Positions 7,225 through 10,315 of a DNA stretch of 10,315 nucleotides are shown piece after piece. Origin of the DNA: Candidatus Hebobacteria bacterium (GTDB lineage: Bacteria; Armatimonadota; Hebobacteria; Hebobacterales; Hebobacteraceae). Position numbers and translations under genes: made by a program. Numbering within the stretch: position 1 is the stretch's first letter; each line of letters opens with the position of its first letter. The stretch spans positions 1 through 10,315 of the forward strand of contig JALGTT010000029.1 of NCBI GenBank assembly GCA_029821235.1, read 5' to 3'. Below the pieces are notes generated by a model that had not been told where the DNA came from, did not search any database, and saw only the letters and a program-made list of their open reading frames with translations.

Positions 7225-7241
7225 ATCAGCCGGTGGCTGAT
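7225..7241 (-). other. 7-bp stem-loop after the pilin stop codon
   Basis: ATCAGCC (7225-7231) and GGCTGAT (7235-7241) pair around a three-base loop, 24 bases beyond the pilin stop codon. It forms a tandem with the larger stem-loop at 7166-7208. On the minus strand it is followed by TGTGG, not a U-tract. Confidence 0.5.
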
Positions 7242-7265
7242 GTGGCTGCTACCACTGTCTTCGGC

Positions 7266-7706
7266 TTACCAGTCGCTGTAGTTCTCGCCGTTGATGGCGG
7301 TGAGAGTCGAAGAGCTGTGCACATCGCCGGTGGCGGCGGTGTAGTCCCAGTCAGCCGCACCAGTGAACGGATCCTCGGGCAGATCGCCGTCGGGGGTGCG
7401 GAGGTACGGACCCTGCCAACCGTCAACATCCAGCTCGACGCCGGTGCCGCCGGTCGTGCCCGCAGCGGGCTGGGTCTGGAGGTCGTCCAGTGAGGACGGA
7501 TAGTCGCCACAGTCGGCCTCGAACTGCTGGATCGCATTCCGCAACTGGTGCAGGTCGCCCTTCAGAGTGGCCTCCTTGGCCTTACGACCGGCGCCCAGCA
7601 ACCGCGGGATGACGATCAGAGCCAGAATGGCAATCACCACGATCACGATCAACATCTCGATCAGGGTGAAGCCCTTGCTCTTCCGATTCGTCATTCGACT
7701 CATCAT
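7266..7706 (-). CDS. Major pilin / GspG-like type II pseudopilin
   Basis: This 146-residue protein begins with a basic leader ending KSKG, then FTLIEMLIV: cleavage after Gly12, Phe13 at +1 and Glu17 at +5, with a long hydrophobic helix to about residue 36. After KAKEATLKGDLHQLRNAIQQF (one helix) comes a short GspG-like domain with DCGDYP (65-70), GWQGPYL (96-102) and EDPF (111-114), matching the family pattern of a glycine-Pro-Tyr-Leu turn and a DP-aromatic loop that binds calcium in GspG. GspG-like proteins serve as the main subunit of pseudopili and of some type IV pili. The start is the first of two tandem ATG codons at 7706, about 11-13 bases after GGGGAGGTG. It is first in the operon, with its own promoter and structured leader. 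Confidence 0.87.
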   Translation of the reverse strand: MMSRMTNRKSKGFTLIEMLIVIVVIAILALIVIPRLLGAGRKAKEATLKGDLHQLRNAIQQFEADCGDYPSSLDDLQTQPAAGTTGGTGVELDVDGWQGPYLRTPDGDLPEDPFTGAADWDYTAATGDVHSSSTLTAINGENYSDW

Positions 7707-7726
7707 TTTGGTGCTTTCACCTCCCC

Positions 7727-7784
7727 TTCGCCGGGTAGCGAAGTTAGTTAGCTGTGTCACCGTCCGCAGCATCGCGGACTGACA
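7727..7784 (-). promoter_or_regulatory. Structured 5' leader of the pilin mRNA
   Basis: On the minus strand TGTCA (7784-7780) then GTCCGC pairs with GCGGAC then TGACA (7759-7755), with a 6-base loop and a two-base GG bulge: 11 base pairs. A second hairpin, TTCGC-loop-GCGAA (7742-7727), lies just before the Shine-Dalgarno sequence. The first hairpin falls at the predicted transcript 5' end. I do not see the consensus of a cyclic di-GMP riboswitch. Confidence 0.5.
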
Positions 7785-7788
7785 TTGG

Positions 7789-7818
7789 GCTTATTCCACA
7801 GAGGGCAAGCGGTTTTGA
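7789..7818 (-). promoter_or_regulatory. Predicted promoter of the pilus operon
   Basis: The minus strand has TCAAAA (7818 to 7813), 17 bases, then AATAAG (7795 to 7790), with TCTGTGG just before the -10. Alone the hexamers are weak, but 20 of 30 positions match the fumarase promoter at 1384-1413 with the same spacing. The predicted start of transcription is near 7783, about 77 bases before the pilin ATG. Confidence 0.45.
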
Positions 7819-7987
7819 GATGGGAGGCGGAATTCCTCAGATGCCGCCGCCGGGCCCCCCGGCCGCAGGCGGGGTTTCGCCAGGCACAGCCCCCACAGAA
7901 TGGTTCCCTGGTTCTGTCCGGCCGGGCGAGGGGATTGTCACCTGGGAGCGAAAACGGGGGGCAAGACCGACTTGAGAGGTTCTCGGG
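7819..7987. other. GC-rich divergent region before the membrane protein gene
   Basis: This noncoding stretch holds a small GC hairpin (GCCGGG-loop-CCCGGC, 7849-7863) and, at its right end, GAGAGG (7974-7979), the likely ribosome binding site for the TTG at 7988. I could not pick a convincing plus-strand promoter. Confidence 0.35.
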
Positions 7988-9880
7988 TTGAAAGGCGCGC
8001 GGGGCGGCATCACCTGGAGGAGCGTAGGGCTCGGTCTGCTGCTGGCCGGGGCGTTGAACGCGGTAACCCCATATAATGATTACAGCCTGGGGAACACCTA
8101 TGTCGCGGGCAATCATTTCCCCATGGGCGCGGTGTTCGTCCTGCTGGTCCTTTCCCTGCTCAACCTCCTGGTGTATCGCTGGCGGGGCCGCCGTTTGCTC
8201 CACGCCCCCGAGGTGGCGGTGGTCTACATCATCGTGATGGTCACCTCCGGGATTCCCTCCTCCGGGCTGCTCCGCTATCTGATTCCCTGCGGCACCGTTC
8301 CCTACTATTTCGCGGGGCGCGGCAACCAGTGGGACGTGCAGTTCTGGGAGCACATCCGGCCGTGGATTGCGGTGAGCGACCCCGCCGCGGTGGACTGGTT
8401 CTGGCAGGGGCTGCCGGAGGGGGAGAGGATACCGTGGGGGCCGTGGGTGAACATGCTCTCCCATTGGTCCATCTTCTTCGGCGCGCTGTGGGTGATGATG
8501 ATCTGCCTGGCCGCGCTGGTGAGGAAACAATGGGCCGACCGGGAGCGATTGACCTTTCCGCTGGTCCAGTTCCCGTTGGAGGTGCTGCGGGAAGACGAGG
8601 GCGGGCCCCCGGGCGGGTTCTTCCGAAATCGCCTGGTGTGGATAGGGGCCGGGACGGTGTTTCTCATCCACGTCATCAACGGACTCCATCGCTACTTCCC
8701 GGCCATTCCCGGCATCCCCACCTTCTTCGACCTGGACGCGCAGTTCCCCGACCGGCCGTGGAACGCGATCATCCCCGTCTATCTGGGCATCTTCTTCTCC
8801 GCCATCGCGTTCGGCTACCTGCTCTCCCTGGAGGTGGCGGCCGGCTTCTGGATTTCGGTGTGGTTCATCAAGGTGCAGGGGATCATCCTCAGCGTCATCG
8901 GTTACGAGGGCACCAGCGCCTGGGGCGGGACCATCAGCGAGATCAGCGATGGAGAGCAGATGGGGGCGCTGTTGGCGATGGCCGCGCTGATCGTGTGGCT
9001 CCTGCGGGGGACGCTGGCCGACGCGTTCCGGCAGGCGTTCTCGCGCCGGCGCGTGGTGGACGACTCGCAAGAGCCCATCGCCTACCGGTGGGCGGTGTTC
9101 GGGCTGTTGATAGGGATTGCGGCGGCCTGGTGGTGGCTGGTGGCGGCGGGCATGACCGTCGCCTATGCAGGGCTGTTCCTGGTCTTCTTCCTGGCGATCA
9201 TCATCGTGTTGACGCGGATCATCGCGGAGGCGGGAATGTTGATGGTCCACCTCAGCTTCTGGCCGGTGGACTATTTGCTGCTTTTCGGCGGGTCGCCGGC
9301 GCTCGGCCCCGCCAATCTCACCGTGCTGACATTCGTGGACTGCTCGCTCACTTTCGACCTGCGCGAGTTCCTGATGCCGTCGGTGCTCAACGGCTTCCGG
9401 CTCGCGGAGCAGTCGAAGGTGTCCACCCGTCGTCTGGTGCCGGTGATCGTAGTTGCCCTCGTCTTCGCCGTGGTGGTGAGCGTGCCCGCCTTCCTCATCA
9501 CCTGCTACAAGCCGGGCGCGACGCAGATCGGGAACATCGTGGAACTGTGGTCCCATCCGCTGAGGTTCTTCGGGCGGCTGGCCGACCGGTTGGACAACCC
9601 CGTGCATCCCAGCAGCACGCGGTATATCGCGATGGCCGCGGGCGCGCTGATCGTAGGAGCGATGGCGGTGATGCGGTTGAACTTCGTCTGGTGGCCGATT
9701 CACCCGCTCGGGTTCGTGATGGCCACCTCCTGGGCCAGCCTCAACCTCTGGTTCTCGCTCTTCCTCGGCTGGCTGTTCAAGTTGTTGACGATTCGATATA
9801 CTGGCCTGCGCGGATATGTGATGTTCCGGCCGCTCTTCATGGGTATCATCCTGGGAGATGTCACGTGGGCTTCATGGTGA
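7988..9880 (+). CDS. Polytopic inner-membrane protein, DUF6785/DUF6784 family
   Basis: This 630-residue protein has about a dozen or more hydrophobic segments spread over its whole length, so it is an integral membrane protein. Its sequence matches my memory of the DUF6785 (N-terminal) and DUF6784 (C-terminal) family: NAVTPYNDYSLGNTYVAGNH (24-43), SGIPSSGLLRYLIP (87-100), RKQWADRERLTFPLVQFPLE (179-198), then RIIAEAGMLMV (410-420) and WWPIHPLGFVMATSWA (568-583). The family looks like a transporter related in layout to oligopeptide transporters, but no substrate is established to my knowledge and none is implied by the neighbours. The start is TTG with GAGAGG eight bases ahead. It stops soon after FRPLFMGIILGD (613-624); I recall related proteins having a further hydrophobic stretch there, so a short C-terminus or late frameshift is possible. 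It stands alone, divergent from the pilus operon. Confidence 0.75.
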   Translation: MKGARGGITWRSVGLGLLLAGALNAVTPYNDYSLGNTYVAGNHFPMGAVFVLLVLSLLNLLVYRWRGRRLLHAPEVAVVYIIVMVTSGIPSSGLLRYLIPCGTVPYYFAGRGNQWDVQFWEHIRPWIAVSDPAAVDWFWQGLPEGERIPWGPWVNMLSHWSIFFGALWVMMICLAALVRKQWADRERLTFPLVQFPLEVLREDEGGPPGGFFRNRLVWIGAGTVFLIHVINGLHRYFPAIPGIPTFFDLDAQFPDRPWNAIIPVYLGIFFSAIAFGYLLSLEVAAGFWISVWFIKVQGIILSVIGYEGTSAWGGTISEISDGEQMGALLAMAALIVWLLRGTLADAFRQAFSRRRVVDDSQEPIAYRWAVFGLLIGIAAAWWWLVAAGMTVAYAGLFLVFFLAIIIVLTRIIAEAGMLMVHLSFWPVDYLLLFGGSPALGPANLTVLTFVDCSLTFDLREFLMPSVLNGFRLAEQSKVSTRRLVPVIVVALVFAVVVSVPAFLITCYKPGATQIGNIVELWSHPLRFFGRLADRLDNPVHPSSTRYIAMAAGALIVGAMAVMRLNFVWWPIHPLGFVMATSWASLNLWFSLFLGWLFKLLTIRYTGLRGYVMFRPLFMGIILGDVTWASW

Positions 9881-9929
9881 CGGTGAACTGACAAGGAACC
9901 GCAGGGCCGGCATTTCCGTCAGACGGCCA

Positions 9930-10088
9930 GGCGGGCAGACCCATGCCAGCCGTGGGCAAATCGGCGGGCGTGGGCCCCTAAGCCCTTCGGGCCGGGGTGT
10001 GGCTGGGTCTGCCTCGGGCAGACCGCCATGGCGGCCAAAGGCCTAGCCAGCGGCTTGCCGAAGGCAGGCCTAGCCACACGCCCGCCCT
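9930..10088. repeat. Nested intergenic inverted-repeat element
   Basis: The 228 bases between the membrane protein gene and hisI are dense in palindromes. GGCGGGCGTG (9963-9972) is inverted at 10077-10086; GTGTGGCT (9997-10004) is inverted at 10072-10079; GGCAGACCCA (9934-9943) is inverted at 10004-10013. GGTCTGCC-TCG-GGCAGACC (10006-10024) is a perfect 8-bp hairpin, CCGCCATGGCGG (10023-10034) is a palindrome, and GGCCTAGCCA occurs twice in direct orientation (10040-10049, 10067-10076). It is noncoding and looks like a compound dispersed repeat. It may also end the upstream transcript. Confidence 0.6.
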
Positions 10089-10108
10089 ACAAACACTAGG
10101 AGGATGAC

Positions 10109-10315
10109 GTGGCGTTCGATCTGGATCAACTCAAGTGGGATGACAAAGGTTTGGTGACCGTGGTGTTCCAGGATCATCGCACCGGAGAGGTGCTGGTGCT
10201 CGCCTACATGAACCGGGAGGCGTTGGAGAAGACGTTGGAGACGGGCAAGGTGCATGTCTTCCGGCGCTCCAAGGGCAAGGTGATGATGAAGGGCGAGACC
10301 TCCGGCAACGTGCAG
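10109..10315 (+). CDS. hisI: Phosphoribosyl-AMP cyclohydrolase (partial, cut by right window edge)
   Basis: HisI opens the adenine ring of phosphoribosyl-AMP in the third step of histidine biosynthesis, using a zinc ion. The visible 69 residues show the family layout: LKWDDKGLVTVVFQD (8-22), TGEVLVLAYMNREALEKTLE (25-44), and the signature KGETSGNVQ (61-69) at the window edge. The zinc-binding cysteines lie further along and are not seen. The start is GTG at 10109 with a perfect AGGAGG (10098-10103) five bases ahead; the ATG at 10104 is in another frame that stops soon. Full-length HisI is about 110-140 residues, and fusion to HisE downstream cannot be judged. VHVFRRSKGKVMM (48-60) departs somewhat from the common YWSRSR pattern. 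No other his gene is in the window. Confidence 0.93.
   Translation, partial: MAFDLDQLKWDDKGLVTVVFQDHRTGEVLVLAYMNREALEKTLETGKVHVFRRSKGKVMMKGETSGNVQ

Noticed and set aside
7796..7812. CACAGAGGGCAA on the plus strand, resembling the start of a GEMM-I cyclic di-GMP riboswitch
   Set aside because: The rest of the GEMM consensus (the second stem and its receptor) is absent, and it lies within the predicted minus-strand promoter.
7757..9703. 648-codon minus-strand open frame opposite the membrane protein gene
   Set aside because: It is very rich in His, Arg, Pro, Gln and Glu, has no recognisable domain, and mirrors the codons of the convincing plus-strand membrane protein.
8329..9891. 520-codon plus-strand frame inside the membrane protein gene
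   Set aside because: Arg/Gly/Ala-rich composition from a shifted frame of a GC-rich gene; no hydrophobic or domain pattern.
9858..10046. 62-codon plus-strand frame between the membrane protein gene and hisI
   Set aside because: It runs into the inverted-repeat element and has no ribosome site or protein-like pattern.

Overview
The window looks like chromosomal DNA from a GC-rich, probably uncultured, Gram-negative-type bacterium. The family mix (type IV pilus genes, a DUF6785/DUF6784-type membrane protein, a two-subunit class I fumarase) is what I associate with Armatimonadota, Hydrogenedentota or Planctomycetota-like lineages. That placement is a guess from family recall, not from a search. 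I see no tRNA, rRNA, CRISPR array, transposase or phage gene.

Layout. Everything from position 1 to 7706 is read from the minus strand; positions 7988 to 10315 are read from the plus strand. In the order of transcription from the divergent region at 7707-7987, the minus strand carries a six-gene pilus operon: a GspG-like pilin (7266-7706), a PilV/GspI-like pseudopilin (6661-7116), a PilW/GspJ-like pseudopilin (5969-6649), a PilX-like protein with a beta-solenoid-like C-terminal half (4729-5871), a membrane GAF/HD-GYP protein (3245-4675), and a PilT-type ATPase with an added N-terminal MshEN-like domain (1583-3208). After an intergenic palindromic repeat and a good promoter come the alpha and beta subunits of a class I fumarate hydratase; beta runs off the left edge. 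On the plus strand are an orphan polytopic membrane protein (7988-9880), a second repeat-rich intergenic region, and the start of hisI, which runs off the right edge.

How the genes work together. The four pilin-like proteins would form a pilus fibre and its tip or priming complex, and the PilT-type motor would power retraction. Two proteins point to cyclic di-GMP: the HD-GYP protein keeps the residues expected of a phosphodiesterase, and the next gene carries a domain of the type that binds cyclic di-GMP in MshE. A local cyclic di-GMP switch for this pilus is the most interesting hypothesis here. Assembly ATPase, platform protein, secretin and prepilin peptidase genes are not in the window.

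Regulation. The candidate promoters of the pilin operon and of the fumarase operon match at 20 of 30 positions with identical spacing, each about 80 bases from its start codon. The pilin leader begins with a strong hairpin at the predicted mRNA 5' end, and two stem-loops separate the pilin gene from the minor pilin genes.
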